From an uncultured delta proteobacterium (GTDB taxonomy: Bacteria; Desulfobacterota; WTBG01; CAIYCZ01; CAIRTM01): DNA of 58,226 nucleotides. The position numbers and the translations under genes are program-made. Below are positions 46,264 through 57,043 of this stretch, in pieces (the first letter of the stretch is position 1; each line of letters opens with the position of its first letter). The DNA is taken from positions 1 through 58,226 of the forward strand of contig CAIRTM010000069.1 of assembly GCA_903881505.1 (NCBI GenBank). The letters are read 5' to 3'. A model generated the notes under the pieces. The model did no database searches, was not told where the DNA came from, and was given only the letters and a program-made list of their open reading frames with translations.

Positions 46264-46436
46264 GTTACAGCCTTGAATGTACTCCTGATGGAATCGTGCA
46301 AACCCCGCAAAAACCTGTTTTCAGGACGCTGCCGTACAACGTCCGCAGGCAGGGCGCGCCAATCCGAAGGAACGAGGCGTGCTTCTGCGTACGCCGTGTT
46401 GAGCGCACCGCGGCATCCGGGCTTTTTACGAGTGCG

Positions 46437-48185
46437 TCAGTATTCAACAAAACTCTTCAGCTTCTTGTTGCGGATCGGGTGGCGCAGTTTTCTCAGTGCC
46501 TTGGCCTCGATCTGGCGGATACGCTCGCGCGTGACGTCGAAATCGCGGCCGACCTCCTCCAGCGTATGGTCGGCGCGCTCGCCGATGCCGAAGCGCAGGC
46601 GCAGCACTTTTTCCTCGCGCGGCGTCAGGGTCCCGAGCACCCGCTGCGTCTGGTCCGACAGGTTCTTGTACGTGACCGAATCCAGCGGGTTGGCGATCTT
46701 CTTATCCTCGATGAAGTCGCCGAGATGGCTGTCCTCCTCCTCTCCGATGGGTGTTTCAAGCGAGATGGGCTCCTTGGCGATTTTCAGGACCTTGCGCACC
46801 TTCTCCAGCGGCAGCTCCATCTTTTCGGCGATCTCCTCCGGCACGGGTTCGCGCCCGTTCTCCTGCACCAGGTAGCGCGACGTGCGGATGAGCTTGTTGA
46901 TGGTCTCAATCATGTGCACCGGTATCCTGATGGTGCGCGCCTGGTCGGCAATGGCACGGGTGATGGCCTGCCTGATCCACCAGGTCGCGTACGTGCTGAA
47001 TTTGTAGCCGCGCTGGTATTCGAATTTTTCAACCGCCTTGATCAGGCCGATATTGCCTTCCTGAATCAGGTCCAGAAACTGCAGGCCGCGGTTGGTGTAT
47101 TTCTTGGCCAGGCTGACCACGAGGCGCAGATTGGAGCGCACCAGCTCATCCTTGGCGATTTTCGCCCGCTTCTCGCCGTTTTCGATGCGGTCGATTGCGT
47201 CCTTGAGGCTGGTCACCGGCAGTCCCGATTCCTTCTCCATCTGGCGGATCTGCTTGGTGTAATTGCGGATTTCGCGGTCGAGGTCCTGGAGGTCTTCGAC
47301 CTTCAGGCCGTATTTGCGTTTGATCTTGCGCTGCTCGTTCTTGTCGTCGCGCCCCTGGCGGATCATGCGGCGGATTTCGGTCGGGTCAAGGCCGACCTTG
47401 CGGCAGCACCTGGTTATGCGCCGTTCAAAGGCCTCGACCTCCTTGAGAAAGGTGCGCAGCCGGGCAACCACCCGGTCAAGGTAGCGCTTCTTTATCTTCA
47501 GCTTTTTCAGGGCCTCGAAAAGCTCGGCCTTGTTCGCGTCGATCTGGGCGCTCAAAACTTTTTTGCGTTTTTCGCTTAGTTCCTTCTTGGTCGCCAGGCG
47601 CAGGGTTATCTTTTCATTGTCGCGGTACAGCTTGCCGATATGCGCAACCTGTTTCAGGAAGCCGTTCACATAGGCTTCCTCGTCGATTTCGCTCTCATCA
47701 TCATCGAGATCGGAAATTATTTCGCGGATGGACATTTCGCCGTTCTCGAGCGCGCTGCCGAGCTGCAGAATTTCCTCAACCGTTATCGGCGAATTCAAAA
47801 CGACATCCAGGACCTCGGCCTCGCCGTCTTCGATGCGGCGGGCGATGCGCACCTCCTCATCGCGGGACAGCAGCGATACCGAACCCATCTCCTTCAGGTA
47901 CATGCGCACCGGATCGTTCATCCGGCCGTAGAGATCTTTATCGTCATGCGGGCCGTCATCCTGCGCGGCGGCCTTGCCGGCCTTGCTGGGCACGCGCACA
48001 CCCTGACCCGAGTCGACGATTTCGATATCCATCTCGCCGAACATGTGCATCAGCTCATCGATCTGGTCGGGGGATACCATCTCGGGAGGCAAAACATCAT
48101 TGACTTCGTCGTAGGTAAGAAACCCCTTTTCCTTGCCGATGTCGATAAGCTGCTTTACCTGCTCGATTTTGGGTTTGCGTCCCAT
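46437..48185 (-). CDS. rpoD: RpoD, primary sigma-70 factor
   Basis: 582 residues. Region 1.1 at the N-terminus ([21 protein letters not shown], split at the Gly), then [10 protein letters not shown] (region 1.2), an acidic linker and region 2.4 [17 protein letters not shown]. Region 4.2 helix-turn-helix is near [23 protein letters not shown] 48185 follows GAAAGGAAA. Third gene of the rpsU-dnaG-rpoD macromolecular synthesis operon, 23 bp after dnaG. Confidence 0.98.
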   Translation of the reverse strand: MGRKPKIEQVKQLIDIGKEKGFLTYDEVNDVLPPEMVSPDQIDELMHMFGEMDIEIVDSGQGVRVPSKAGKAAAQDDGPHDDKDLYGRMNDPVRMYLKEMGSVSLLSRDEEVRIARRIEDGEAEVLDVVLNSPITVEEILQLGSALENGEMSIREIISDLDDDESEIDEEAYVNGFLKQVAHIGKLYRDNEKITLRLATKKELSEKRKKVLSAQIDANKAELFEALKKLKIKKRYLDRVVARLRTFLKEVEAFERRITRCCRKVGLDPTEIRRMIRQGRDDKNEQRKIKRKYGLKVEDLQDLDREIRNYTKQIRQMEKESGLPVTSLKDAIDRIENGEKRAKIAKDELVRSNLRLVVSLAKKYTNRGLQFLDLIQEGNIGLIKAVEKFEYQRGYKFSTYATWWIRQAITRAIADQARTIRIPVHMIETINKLIRTSRYLVQENGREPVPEEIAEKMELPLEKVRKVLKIAKEPISLETPIGEEEDSHLGDFIEDKKIANPLDSVTYKNLSDQTQRVLGTLTPREEKVLRLRFGIGERADHTLEEVGRDFDVTRERIRQIEAKALRKLRHPIRNKKLKSFVEY

Positions 48186-48208
48186 TGAAGATTTCCTTTC
48201 AAACGTGC

Positions 48209-50002
48209 TCAGACATCATAGGTCGCGCTCAGTATCCGGCGCTTGTCCTGCAGCAGATCCTGAGAGATGCGCTGATGCTCCCGCGCTGCATGTTCATCCC
48301 GGACGGCTTCAGCCTGTTTCATCAGCGCGGTGACACGCTCGTACTCCCGTGCGTTTTTCTTCAGGCGAATGTCGCGGATACAGTCCGTAAGAATCTTGTC
48401 AGACGGGCCGGCGGGCGCTTCCGCATAGGCCGCTTCCGCCAGCAGCCTTCTGGCCGCGACGTCCGGCACTTCATCCAGCAGCGCTGCATTGTCACTGCCG
48501 GCGCCGTGACGGCATTTTTCTATAACAAAACGGCACAGGTGCTGCAGTGCCGGATCGGCAAAATCCTCCAGAACACCCGAACTGCCGACCGCCGCAGCAG
48601 TGGCGGGGTGCGCGACCACGAGCTGCAGGAGTAATTTCTCGGCATTTTTATGGGCACCTGAACTCTTTTCCGGCCGCCCGCCAGGATCCGCCGCCCGTAC
48701 GCCGCGCATGCGGGCGCTGACCTGCTGTTCCTGCAGGCCGAGGCGGCGCGCCAGTTTTTGAACATGCAGCTGCCGCTCCAGAGGATCGGCCAGCCTGCCC
48801 AGCAGGGCAAGCGCTGCGTCGCAGGCGGCCACTTTCCCGGCCGGATCTGCAAGCACATGTTTTTGCAGCGTTTTTTCAATTACATGGTCAAGCAGCGCGC
48901 CGGCATTGTCCATGTACTGCCTGAATTTTTCTGTCCCGCCCTTTTTCACAAAACTGTCGGGGTCCTCCCCCGGCGGCAGCAAAATGAAGCGCGGGGCCAG
49001 CTGTGCCTCCAGAAACGGCTCAAGGCTGCGCATCATCGCGTTTTCACCGGCCGTGTCAGCATCAAACACCATGATGATGGTGCGCGAATAACGCCTGAGC
49101 AAAGCGATGTGCTGCTCGCTCAGGGCCGTTCCCAGGGCCGCAACCGCATTCTGTATGCCGGCCTGATGCAGGGTGATGGCGTCAAGGTAGCCTTCCACCA
49201 CCAGGGCCCGGTCTTCACGCGATATGTGCTGCGCAGCCAGATGCAGGCCGTAGAGACTGCCGCGTTTGCTGTATATCGGCGATTCGGGCGAATTCAGGTA
49301 TTTCGGCTCGCCCTGGTCGATGATGCGGCCGCCGAATCCGATCACCTGCCGCGCGCTGTTGCGGATCGGGAACATGATCCTGTTTCTGAACCGGTCATAG
49401 AAGCCTTGGCCCGTGCGCGGGGAAACAAGGCCGATTTCAGCGGCTTTTTCGAGCGGAAAGCCCCTGGCGCGCAGCCGGCCCGCGAGCGTATCCCAGGCCT
49501 CCGGGGCAAAACCGATCTCAAAGTCTTTGATCGTTTCAGCGCTCAGGCCGCGTCCGGCCAGATACTGGCGGGCCCGTCCGGCCCGGGAGTCTTTCAGGAG
49601 CAGCTCGTGGTACATCCGGGCGGCTTCAGCGTTGATCGCGAAGCACTGCTCGCGGGCCTCAAGCCGGGCCGTGTCCTGCGGGCTGAGCCGGCGCTCCGGA
49701 AGCGCTATTCCGCAGCGCTGCGCAAGGTGGCGGACCGCCTCGCCGAACGTCATGTTCTCCCGTTTCATCAGAAATGAGAAAACATCGCCGTGCTCGCCGC
49801 ATCCAAAGCAGTAAAAAGAGCGGCGGCTTTCATTGACAAAGAACGACGGGGTCTTTTCACTGTGAAACGGACACAGCCCCCGATGGTTGATTCCTGTCCT
49901 TTTCAGGCTGACATAATCGGAAATGACATCGACTATACTGCATGATTCCCGGATGGCTCTGACGGCGTCTTCGGGAATGAGATGTGCTCTGGATTCCGGC
50001 AT
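48209..50002 (-). CDS. dnaG: DnaG, DNA primase
   Basis: 597 residues. N-terminal CHC2 zinc finger ([13 protein letters not shown] then [11 protein letters not shown]), TOPRIM catalytic core ([31 protein letters not shown]) and C-terminal helicase-binding domain. ATG 50002 begins [17 protein letters not shown]; the frame is open 20 codons further upstream without homology. It sits between rpsU and rpoD. Confidence 0.97.
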   Translation of the reverse strand: MPESRAHLIPEDAVRAIRESCSIVDVISDYVSLKRTGINHRGLCPFHSEKTPSFFVNESRRSFYCFGCGEHGDVFSFLMKRENMTFGEAVRHLAQRCGIALPERRLSPQDTARLEAREQCFAINAEAARMYHELLLKDSRAGRARQYLAGRGLSAETIKDFEIGFAPEAWDTLAGRLRARGFPLEKAAEIGLVSPRTGQGFYDRFRNRIMFPIRNSARQVIGFGGRIIDQGEPKYLNSPESPIYSKRGSLYGLHLAAQHISREDRALVVEGYLDAITLHQAGIQNAVAALGTALSEQHIALLRRYSRTIIMVFDADTAGENAMMRSLEPFLEAQLAPRFILLPPGEDPDSFVKKGGTEKFRQYMDNAGALLDHVIEKTLQKHVLADPAGKVAACDAALALLGRLADPLERQLHVQKLARRLGLQEQQVSARMRGVRAADPGGRPEKSSGAHKNAEKLLLQLVVAHPATAAAVGSSGVLEDFADPALQHLCRFVIEKCRHGAGSDNAALLDEVPDVAARRLLAEAAYAEAPAGPSDKILTDCIRDIRLKKNAREYERVTALMKQAEAVRDEHAAREHQRISQDLLQDKRRILSATYDV

Positions 50003-50095
50003 TGTCTGTCTAAAAACGCTGATCCCGTTACGTATAAGGAGCAGCAGTGCAGTGCAGCACAACCGCGCGTGAACTGCGGCGCGGTTCCCGGTCCG

Positions 50096-50290
50096 CTACT
50101 GAAGCGGACGCCGCGACTTGACTGACCGCTTGCGGGCCGCGACGGCCTTCTTCTTCCTGCGCAGGCTCGGCTTTTCAAAGCACTGCCGCTTGCGGACTTC
50201 GCTTAAAATCCCGGCCTTTTCACACTGTTTTTTGAAACGCCGCAGCGCTGTCTCAAACGGCTCTTTTTCTCTAACGATGATATCCGGCAC
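50096..50290 (-). CDS. rpsU: Ribosomal protein S21 (bS21), GTG start
   Basis: 64 residues, highly basic. Family signature [20 protein letters not shown], then [18 protein letters not shown] and a Lys/Arg-rich tail. GTG 50290 (VPDIIVRE) is preferred over GTG 50299 because it matches the conserved N-terminus and lies 8 nt after AAGGGG. First gene of the rpsU-dnaG-rpoD operon. Confidence 0.96.
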   Translation of the reverse strand: MPDIIVREKEPFETALRRFKKQCEKAGILSEVRKRQCFEKPSLRRKKKAVAARKRSVKSRRPLQ

Positions 50291-50443
50291 ACATCTCACC
50301 CCTTTCCCTGTAGGCTATCCGTACAGGCAAAGCAGGTTCCGGACACCGCGCAATGCACGTAAAAATAGAACCCACCCCTTTCCCGGCTTACTGCACAAAA
50401 AAAATATAACTACTTAAAATTACTACACATATATAAACGTTTT

Positions 50444-50471
50444 ATTATAGCCCCAAAACACTAATTGTCAA
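50444..50471 (-). promoter_or_regulatory. Consensus promoter of rpsU-dnaG-rpoD
   Basis: Minus strand: perfect TTGACA (50471-50466) and perfect TATAAT (50449-50444), 16-bp spacer. It begins only 10 bp after the ptsI stop codon, with about 150 nt of AT-rich leader before rpsU. Confidence 0.85.
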
Positions 50472-50480
50472 GGCTATTTT

Positions 50481-52226
50481 TCAGGCAGGCAGCAGTCCGG
50501 CGGTCTCGCGGCTGACAAACGAGCGGATTTCTTCAGCGGTGCTGAACGTGAAGAGTTCGTGGACAATCCGGCGGCACTGGCGGTAATCCATGGATCGCAG
50601 GATCTTTTTAACCTCCAGAAGGGCGATAGGGGTCATGCTCAGATCATCGATCCCCAGCCCGAGCAGGATCGGCAGGTACAGGGGCTCGCCGGCCATCTCG
50701 CCGCACATGGCAACCGGAATCCCCTGCGCATGCGCCGCGTCGATAATGCGCCGCAGCAGGCGCAGCACGGCCGGGTGCAGCGGCTCATAGAGGTAGGACA
50801 CCTGCTCGTTGACCCGGTCGATCGCCAGCAGGTACTGTATGAGGTCATTGGTCCCGATGGAAAAGAAGTCCACCTCGCGCGCGATCAAGTCCGCGATGGT
50901 GCCCGAGGAGGGCACCTCGATCATGCTGCCGATTTCAATATGCGGGTCATAGGGCTGCTTTTCCCGGGTCAGCTCGGCCATCACGCCGGCCAGGATATCC
51001 TTGACCTGCCACATCTCCGTGACGCAGGAAACCATAGGAAACATGATTTTGACTTTACCGTAGGCGCTGGCCCGCAGGATGGCCCGCAGCTGCGTCTTGA
51101 AAATGGGGATTTCTTTCAGGCAGAAGCGGATCGCGCGCAGGCCCATGGCCGGGTTCATTTCCTCGGCCACGTCAATCTGCGACATGAACTTGTCGCCGCC
51201 GATATCGATCGTGCGCACCGTGACCGGCTTGGGCGCAAGCTGCTCGGCCGCCCGCCTGAATATCCCGAAGAGCTCATCCTCGCTCGGCAGGGTCTGCTTG
51301 TTGAGATAGAGGAACTCGGTTCTGAACAGGCCGATGCCGTCGGCGCCGTAGTGCTGCACGGAGTCGAGCTCCTCGACGATTTCGATATTTGCGAGCAGGT
51401 TGACCCGGAACCCGTCAACCGACAGCGACGGCAGGCTCTTGTAGCGCAGCAGGCTGCGCTCGAACTCCTCGTATTTTGCCTTCTGCTGGCGGTATTTCAG
51501 CAGGGTCTGGGCGTCGGGGTTGACGATAACGGCGCCGTTGGTGCCGTCGACAATGACCATGTCGCCGTTGCTGATCCTGAGGGAGGCGTCATTGAGCGCG
51601 ACCACGGCCGGTATCTTGAGAGCACGCGCTATGATCGCGGTATGCGACGTCTTGCCGCCGCAGTCGGTGACGAAGCCCAGCACGGTCTTAACATCAAGGC
51701 TGGCCGTGTCGGCGGGAGAAAGGTCGTTGGCCACGATAATGGCGTTTTCAGCCGGACGGCTGACAACCTCGACGGTCGTGCCGGCAAGATTGCGCAGAAT
51801 CCTCTGCTCGATATAGTCGATATCGCTGGTGCGCTCCTGCATGTACTCATCGCTGATTTCGCCGATATTTTTCTTAAACTCGGCCATCACCAGCCCGACC
51901 GCCCAGGCAGCGTCGATCTTCTCGTCGCGTATGCGTCTGCTAACGCTGTTGAGCAGCACCTTGTCCTGCAGGATCAGCAGGTGGGTATCGATGATATATT
52001 CGCCTTCGGGCACATTTCTTTTGCGGACCTCCTGCTTGGCCCGCTCAAGCTGGGCTTTTGACTCCTCGATGGCCCGGTAAAAAAATGCAATCTGCTGCTC
52101 GACGTCCTGGTCGGTCGACAGGCGCACATGCGAAAAATCAGGCCGGCCCCGGTCAACAAGCATTGCCGTGCCGATTATAACGCCCGGCGATGCACCGATG
52201 CCGGTCAGCAGTATGTTCTCTTCCAT
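50481..52226 (-). CDS. ptsI: PtsI, PEP-protein phosphotransferase (Enzyme I)
   Basis: 581 residues. Active-site His in GGKTSHTAIIARALKIP, PEP-binding barrel with GLFRTEFLYLN and the C-terminal catalytic Cys in AMCGEMAGEP. It phosphorylates HPr from PEP, for sugar uptake or for regulatory nitrogen/sugar PTS circuits. HPr is not in the window. rsmI lies 56 bp upstream on the same strand. Confidence 0.97.
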   Translation of the reverse strand: MEENILLTGIGASPGVIIGTAMLVDRGRPDFSHVRLSTDQDVEQQIAFFYRAIEESKAQLERAKQEVRKRNVPEGEYIIDTHLLILQDKVLLNSVSRRIRDEKIDAAWAVGLVMAEFKKNIGEISDEYMQERTSDIDYIEQRILRNLAGTTVEVVSRPAENAIIVANDLSPADTASLDVKTVLGFVTDCGGKTSHTAIIARALKIPAVVALNDASLRISNGDMVIVDGTNGAVIVNPDAQTLLKYRQQKAKYEEFERSLLRYKSLPSLSVDGFRVNLLANIEIVEELDSVQHYGADGIGLFRTEFLYLNKQTLPSEDELFGIFRRAAEQLAPKPVTVRTIDIGGDKFMSQIDVAEEMNPAMGLRAIRFCLKEIPIFKTQLRAILRASAYGKVKIMFPMVSCVTEMWQVKDILAGVMAELTREKQPYDPHIEIGSMIEVPSSGTIADLIAREVDFFSIGTNDLIQYLLAIDRVNEQVSYLYEPLHPAVLRLLRRIIDAAHAQGIPVAMCGEMAGEPLYLPILLGLGIDDLSMTPIALLEVKKILRSMDYRQCRRIVHELFTFSTAEEIRSFVSRETAGLLPA

Positions 52227-52282
52227 CTCTGGTGCAGCCCCCGTCTGTTGAACATGTCCATGGCCGGCGACCGGACACAGCC

Positions 52283-52969
52283 TCAGCCGTGCGCGCGGCA
52301 GCCCTCGACCACAAGCGTAATTTCGCCCTTCAGCGTCCGCCCCCCCACCGACCGCACAATGTCGGCAAGGCGGCCCCGCATGATCTCCTCGTGCATTTTC
52401 GTCTGCTCGCGGGCCAGCACCGCGCGACGGTCGCCCAGGACGGCCAGCATGTCCTCAAGCGTTTTGCCGATGCGGTGCGGGGATTCATAAAAAATCAGCG
52501 TGCGCTCCTCCAGGGCCAGGGCCTCCAGGCTTTTTCTGCGCCGGTTTGTCTTGGGCGGCAAGAAGCCCTCGAAGGCAAAGCGGTGCAGCGGCAGTCCGGA
52601 AACGCACAGCGCGCTCACCGCGGCGCAGGCGCCCGGCAGGGCCTCAACCGTAATACCGCGCTCAGCCGCGCCGGCCACAAGACGGTAGCCGGGATCGGAT
52701 ATGCAGGGCGTGCCCCCGTCGGTGACAAGGGCAAGCCTCAGCCCCTGTTCAAGGCGGTCAAGCAGCTGCGGCGTCTTGTGCTGCTCATTATGCTCGAAGT
52801 AGCTCGTCAGCGGCTTGTGTATATTATAATGGCTCAGCAGCCGCCCGGTCACGCGCGTATCCTCGGCAGCCACAAGGTCGACCTCCGAGAGCACCCTCAG
52901 GGCGCGCAGGGTGATATCTTCAAGGTTGCCTATCGGCGTGGCGATAATATAGAGCCTGCCTGCAGCCAT
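52283..52969 (-). CDS. rsmI: RsmI, 16S rRNA (cytidine-1402-2'-O)-methyltransferase
   Basis: 228 residues. SAM-dependent tetrapyrrole-methylase-fold enzyme: LYIIATPIGNLEDITLRAL, AAEDTRVTGRLL, LVTDGGTPCISDPG and LIFYESPHRIGKTLEDM are RsmI landmarks. It methylates the ribose of C1402 in the decoding centre. ATG 52969 has a GGAG site; the frame extends upstream without homology. The shorter C-terminus (normal form about 275) lacks the extra terminal domain seen in some members. Confidence 0.95.
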   Translation of the reverse strand: MAAGRLYIIATPIGNLEDITLRALRVLSEVDLVAAEDTRVTGRLLSHYNIHKPLTSYFEHNEQHKTPQLLDRLEQGLRLALVTDGGTPCISDPGYRLVAGAAERGITVEALPGACAAVSALCVSGLPLHRFAFEGFLPPKTNRRRKSLEALALEERTLIFYESPHRIGKTLEDMLAVLGDRRAVLAREQTKMHEEIMRGRLADIVRSVGGRTLKGEITLVVEGCRAHG

Positions 52970-53101
52970 GCCCGCTCCGTCAGTGGTTCCTGCCCGGCGC
53001 CTTCGCGCCGGCAGTGCGCTCAGCTTAAAGCCTTCGCGCGAAAAGGTCAACCATATAAAACCTATTGCGCGGCTCCCGGCTTTAGGCTACAGTTGCAGGC
53101 C

Positions 53102-53494
53102 ATGTTCAGTCCTGATACGCCCAAAATCATCTCACGCCTCTATGACATCATCGCGGCACTTGAATCAGGACTCGCCGGGCGCTTTGCCGTGCAGCCGCAT
53201 CAGCGCCAGGGCGAGCGGGCCGTATTTGTTGCCGATGGCGGCGGGCGCCGCTTTTTTTACGTCGGCGCCTGGTATGAGCTGTGGTCCCGCAGCGGTTTCC
53301 CGCTCTGGTACGGCGTGCACGAGGACTGGGACGCGGCCGTGGTCACAACATTCCTGGCGCGCCACCCCGAAGCGGTCGCATTTGAAGGCTACCGCCTGTG
53401 CCGGGCAGAGTGCGCGCCGGTATTTGAAGACGGGCCGCTTGAACCGTTTACGGGACTGATCGAAAGCGAACTGGCCTTCCTGGCGCGCGCATAG
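53102..53494 (+). CDS. Hypothetical protein, 130 aa
   Basis: Not recognised. Soluble, no signal peptide, rich in aromatic residues in its centre (FFYVGAWYELWSRSGFPLWYG). Starts at ATG 53102, divergent from rsmI. It lies 70 bp before obg. It could be an unrecognised small enzyme or a binding domain. Confidence 0.6.
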   Translation: MFSPDTPKIISRLYDIIAALESGLAGRFAVQPHQRQGERAVFVADGGGRRFFYVGAWYELWSRSGFPLWYGVHEDWDAAVVTTFLARHPEAVAFEGYRLCRAECAPVFEDGPLEPFTGLIESELAFLARA

Positions 53495-53563
53495 AAAACA
53501 GTCCCCGCACGCGCCCCGGCCGGGCGCTCATACGTCTGCATAACCGCACGAGGTTTTGCGCAC

Positions 53564-54568
53564 ATGTTTGTTGATTATGCCAATGTCATCATCCGCTCCG
53601 GCCACGGCGGCTGCGGGTGCGTGTCGTTCAGGCGCGAAAAATACATGCCCAAGGGAGGGCCCAACGGCGGCGACGGCGGCAACGGCGGCGATGTGCTGCT
53701 CGTAGGCGACGCCGCCTTGAACAGCCTGGTGAAGTACCGCTATGCGCCGCGCCTGTTCGCCAAAGACGGCAGCCCCGGATCGGGCAGCAACAAAAGCGGC
53801 CGCCGCGGGGCCGACATGCGCGCTCCCGTGCCCTGCGGCACGATTCTGCGCGACCCGGAAACCGGCGACGTACTGTGCGAAGTGCTTGAGCCCGATGTGC
53901 CGGTGCTTGTGGCCAAAGGAGGCAAAGGGGGCCTGGGCAACCAGCACTTTGCAACCGCCACGCGCCAGGTGCCCCGCTATGCGCAGCCGGGCCTGCCCGG
54001 CGTTGAATTCAGGGCCGTGCTCGAGCTCAAAGTCATGGCCGATGTCGGGCTGGTGGGCCTTCCCAATGCCGGCAAATCATCGCTCATCCAGGCGGTTTCC
54101 CGCGCACGGCCCAAAATCGGCGACTACCCTTTCACCACGCTTGAGCCGCAGGTGGGCGTGGCTGAACTGCCCGGATTCCGCACGCTGATGATCGCCGACA
54201 TTCCCGGCATCATCGAAGGCGCCTCCGACGGCAAAGGCCTGGGCATTCAGTTTCTAAAGCATGTCGAGCGCACCCGGCTGCTGGTGTTTGTGCTTGACAT
54301 ATCACCGTACGCCGGGATGCCTGCTGCCCGGGCCCTGGAGGTCCTGCGCTGCGAAATCGAGGCCTTCGGCCACGGCCTTGCGCACAAACCCTTTGTCATC
54401 GCAGCCAACAAGACCGATATGGACCCGGACGGCGCCGCGCTCGGGGACCTGCTCGCGCAGCTTGGCCCGGATGATGCCGCCCGGGTGGCGGCGATTTCCG
54501 CCCTGCAGCGCACCGGCCTTGAGCAGCTGCTTGAGCGGCTCTACGCCTGCCTGCATAACGGAACATAA
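53564..54568 (+). CDS. obg: Obg (CgtA), ribosome-assembly GTPase
   Basis: 334 residues. N-terminal Gly-rich Obg fold (GPNGGDGGNGGDV, GKGGLGNQHFATATRQVPR) followed by the GTPase domain with G1 GLPNAGKSS, G3 DIPGIIEGAS and G4 NKTD. Acts in 50S assembly and stress control. No C-terminal OCT domain is present. ATG 53564 has a GAGG site. Confidence 0.97.
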   Translation: MFVDYANVIIRSGHGGCGCVSFRREKYMPKGGPNGGDGGNGGDVLLVGDAALNSLVKYRYAPRLFAKDGSPGSGSNKSGRRGADMRAPVPCGTILRDPETGDVLCEVLEPDVPVLVAKGGKGGLGNQHFATATRQVPRYAQPGLPGVEFRAVLELKVMADVGLVGLPNAGKSSLIQAVSRARPKIGDYPFTTLEPQVGVAELPGFRTLMIADIPGIIEGASDGKGLGIQFLKHVERTRLLVFVLDISPYAGMPAARALEVLRCEIEAFGHGLAHKPFVIAANKTDMDPDGAALGDLLAQLGPDDAARVAAISALQRTGLEQLLERLYACLHNGT

Positions 54569-54697
54569 ATGCGCCCTCTTTTTTTAATTCACATTTTCAG
54601 CCTGTTCATATAATATTTACAGGTATCGCGCCGGCATGCGCAATGCCCGCGGGCCGGCGCAGGCAATGAACACTTTTTTAGCAAGGAGCACCCTGTT

Positions 54698-55981
54698 ATG
54701 ACTGCCTACGCACCGGATTTTGAAAAAGCGCTCGCCGTCGGGCGTCCGCCGAACATCGTCAAGCTGTTTCCGCATTCCAAGGCCCTGATCGTCAGCGGCA
54801 AGGTCATCGACCGGGCCATGATCGCCAAGGGCAAAGCCATGACCATTGCGGCCAACGGCCGCTCGGCAGTCGTGATCCGCGGCGCCCTGCAGGCGGCCCA
54901 GCGGGCCAACGCGGCCATTATCATCGAAATCGCCAAGTCCGAAGGAGGATCGGGCGCCTACTGCGCGGTCAATTTCTGGAACATGGCCTCGCTGGTCGAC
55001 CAGATGTGCAATGAGCTGGGCATCACGGTTCCGGTCGCCATCCATGCCGATCATTACGGCATCAAGGGCGACAAGGACGTCAAGGCCGCCAGGACCGAAA
55101 TACCCAGCATGTTCGAAGCGGGCATCACCTCGATCGCCATTGACGCCTCGCACCTTCCTGACGACCAGAACCTGCTGGCCAACATCGAGCTTGCCCCCTT
55201 CGTCCCGTCCTGGGCCGGACTTGAAACCGAGGTGGGCGAGATCAAGGGCAAGGAAGGCCTTTCCACCCCGGCCGAAGCGCTTTTTTTGATACAGGGCCTG
55301 AACGCGCACGGCATTTTCCCCGACTGGATCGCGCTCAACAACGGCACCACCCACGGCATCGAGGCCAGTGACGCCGGCATCCAGGTGGAACTGACCGCCG
55401 AGATTCACAAAAAAATCGAAAAATACCGTGTTTCCGGCGCGCAGCACGGCACATCGGGCAACAACTCCGACCGCCTGCGGGCCATTGCCGCCAGGACGCA
55501 TACCACCAAGGCCAACGTGGCGACCGCCCTGCAGATGATCTCCTGGGGGCTTGAGGTCAATGATTACGGCAATGCCATCATGGACGCCGAGAAAAACTTC
55601 AACAAGGTCAGGGATGCCGGCGTCACAGAGGAACTCTGGGCGGAAATGGTGGCCTACGCGACCGGCAAGGGCATCAAGGCGGGCGACTATAAAAAGCTGA
55701 ACCTGCCGTTTGAAAACAAAATCGCCGGCCAGAGCGCTCAGGTGCGCGAGCGCATGGCACAGCGCGTGGCTGATTTCGTCCATGGCATGCTCGTTGACGT
55801 GTTCAACGCGCGCGATACGGCCCCGCTGGCGATCGATGCCATTATAAAGGCCGGTTCATATGATCTGGGCCCCAAAACAGGGCGCATCGAAGATCCGGCC
55901 GAATGGACCCCGGAAAAAATCAGGACCCGGGCTGCAGGGCTTGCGGGCAGCAGGGGACCTGGCGGTAATTTTGACGACTGA
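54698..55981 (+). CDS. Class II fructose-bisphosphate aldolase family protein
   Basis: 427 residues, longer than the usual 300-360. Zinc-ligand motif HADHYG, NNGTTHG and QHGTSGNNSDRL at the active-site positions. Aldol cleavage of fructose-1,6-bisphosphate is the likely reaction; a related sugar bisphosphate is possible. It has its own AAGGAG ribosome site and a TATAAT-like -10 at 54609-54614. A strong terminator follows. Confidence 0.9.
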   Translation: MTAYAPDFEKALAVGRPPNIVKLFPHSKALIVSGKVIDRAMIAKGKAMTIAANGRSAVVIRGALQAAQRANAAIIIEIAKSEGGSGAYCAVNFWNMASLVDQMCNELGITVPVAIHADHYGIKGDKDVKAARTEIPSMFEAGITSIAIDASHLPDDQNLLANIELAPFVPSWAGLETEVGEIKGKEGLSTPAEALFLIQGLNAHGIFPDWIALNNGTTHGIEASDAGIQVELTAEIHKKIEKYRVSGAQHGTSGNNSDRLRAIAARTHTTKANVATALQMISWGLEVNDYGNAIMDAEKNFNKVRDAGVTEELWAEMVAYATGKGIKAGDYKKLNLPFENKIAGQSAQVRERMAQRVADFVHGMLVDVFNARDTAPLAIDAIIKAGSYDLGPKTGRIEDPAEWTPEKIRTRAAGLAGSRGPGGNFDD

Positions 55982-56019
55982 CCGGGGTCCCTGCACCGCC
56001 CGATCGATGCCGGACACGA

Positions 56020-56056
56020 ACCGCAGCCCCCGCGCAGGCGGGTGCTGCGGTTTTTT
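56020..56056 (+). terminator. Terminator after the aldolase gene
   Basis: CCGCAGC...CCCGC pairs with GCGGG...GCTGCGG (56021-56050), followed by TTTTTT. Confidence 0.85.
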
Positions 56057-56125
56057 AACCAGTCCATACCCGGAGTACATGCACACGCGGCAACAAGCCT
56101 GTGCCCGAGGGCAAGGGAAGTATCC

Positions 56126-56938
56126 ATGAGCGCCTTTTCTCACGACCCTGCGCTGCAGCCTTTTTTCCCGGATAACGACTACCGCACCCCGCCGGGACGC
56201 GAGCGCCTCCTGCACCGGCTGCTGCTGCGTTCGCGCATCTACTATATGAGCGGCCTGATAAGAATCGTGCTGCGCTACCGGCGGCAGACCCTGAACGGCA
56301 CGTTTGACAAGGCAACCTGGGCCCGGGCTGCCATGGATTTTTTCGATCTCATGGAGTCCTGCGGGGGCCAGTTCCGCATCTCGGGCCTGAACAACCCGCG
56401 CAGCTGTGAAGGCCCGCTCGTGTTCATCGCCAACCACATGAGCACCATGGAAACGATGATCCTGCCGGCGCTGGTGTTCCCCTGGAAAAATGCCATTTTT
56501 GTCGTCAAGCAGCAGCTGCGCGATGTGCCGCTGTTCGGCCCCTATGTACAGGACTGCATCGCGGTCACCCGCACAAGCCCTGCCGATGATTTCAAGCAGG
56601 TCATGACGATCGGCTGTGAAAAAATAGCCCGGGGCTGCAGCGTGATTATTTTCCCGCAGGCCACCCGCAGCGCAGTATTCGATCCTGAAGCATTCAACAC
56701 CCTCGGCATCAAGCTCGCCCGCCGGGCCGGCGTTGCGGCCATGCCGGTAGCGCTCAAGACAGACTTCTGGGGCACGGGCGCGCTGATGAAAGATTTCGGC
56801 CCGATCAACACGGGCCGCACCATCCACATCGAATTCGGCGAGGCCCTGACCGTATCGGGAGCCGGCAAAGCCGAGCACGAGCGGACGGTCGGCTTCATCC
56901 GCGGCCGGCTTCTCTCCTGGGGCGGCCGCTCCCGCTAG
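56126..56938 (+). CDS. PlsC-like 1-acylglycerol-3-phosphate acyltransferase, variant motifs
   Basis: 270 residues. Acyltransferase fold, membrane-associated. Motif I is NHMSTMET, so the usual H(x4)D is H(x4)E; motif III is FPQATRS instead of FPEGTRS. Both changes occur in a deltaproteobacterial subfamily I recall, so it is probably active. ATG 56126 follows AAGGGA; the upstream in-frame ATG lies in the terminator region. Confidence 0.82.
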   Translation: MSAFSHDPALQPFFPDNDYRTPPGRERLLHRLLLRSRIYYMSGLIRIVLRYRRQTLNGTFDKATWARAAMDFFDLMESCGGQFRISGLNNPRSCEGPLVFIANHMSTMETMILPALVFPWKNAIFVVKQQLRDVPLFGPYVQDCIAVTRTSPADDFKQVMTIGCEKIARGCSVIIFPQATRSAVFDPEAFNTLGIKLARRAGVAAMPVALKTDFWGTGALMKDFGPINTGRTIHIEFGEALTVSGAGKAEHERTVGFIRGRLLSWGGRSR

Positions 56939-56981
56939 CATGCAGCCCCCGGATTCCTGCTTTGCGCCTGTTTTTTTACGC

Positions 56982-57010
56982 TTGACAAACCTGCCCGTCC
57001 ATACTATAGT
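56982..57010 (+). promoter_or_regulatory. Promoter of rplM-rpsI
   Basis: TTGACA (56982-56987) and TATAGT (57005-57010), 17-bp spacer, 34 bp before the GTG start of rplM. Confidence 0.85.
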
Positions 57011-57043
57011 TTGCGACTTAATTTTGCGAAAAAGGAGTACAGC

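Noticed and set aside
50559-52061. 500-codon open frame on the plus strand
   Set aside because: Antisense to ptsI; no motifs, no ribosome-binding site.
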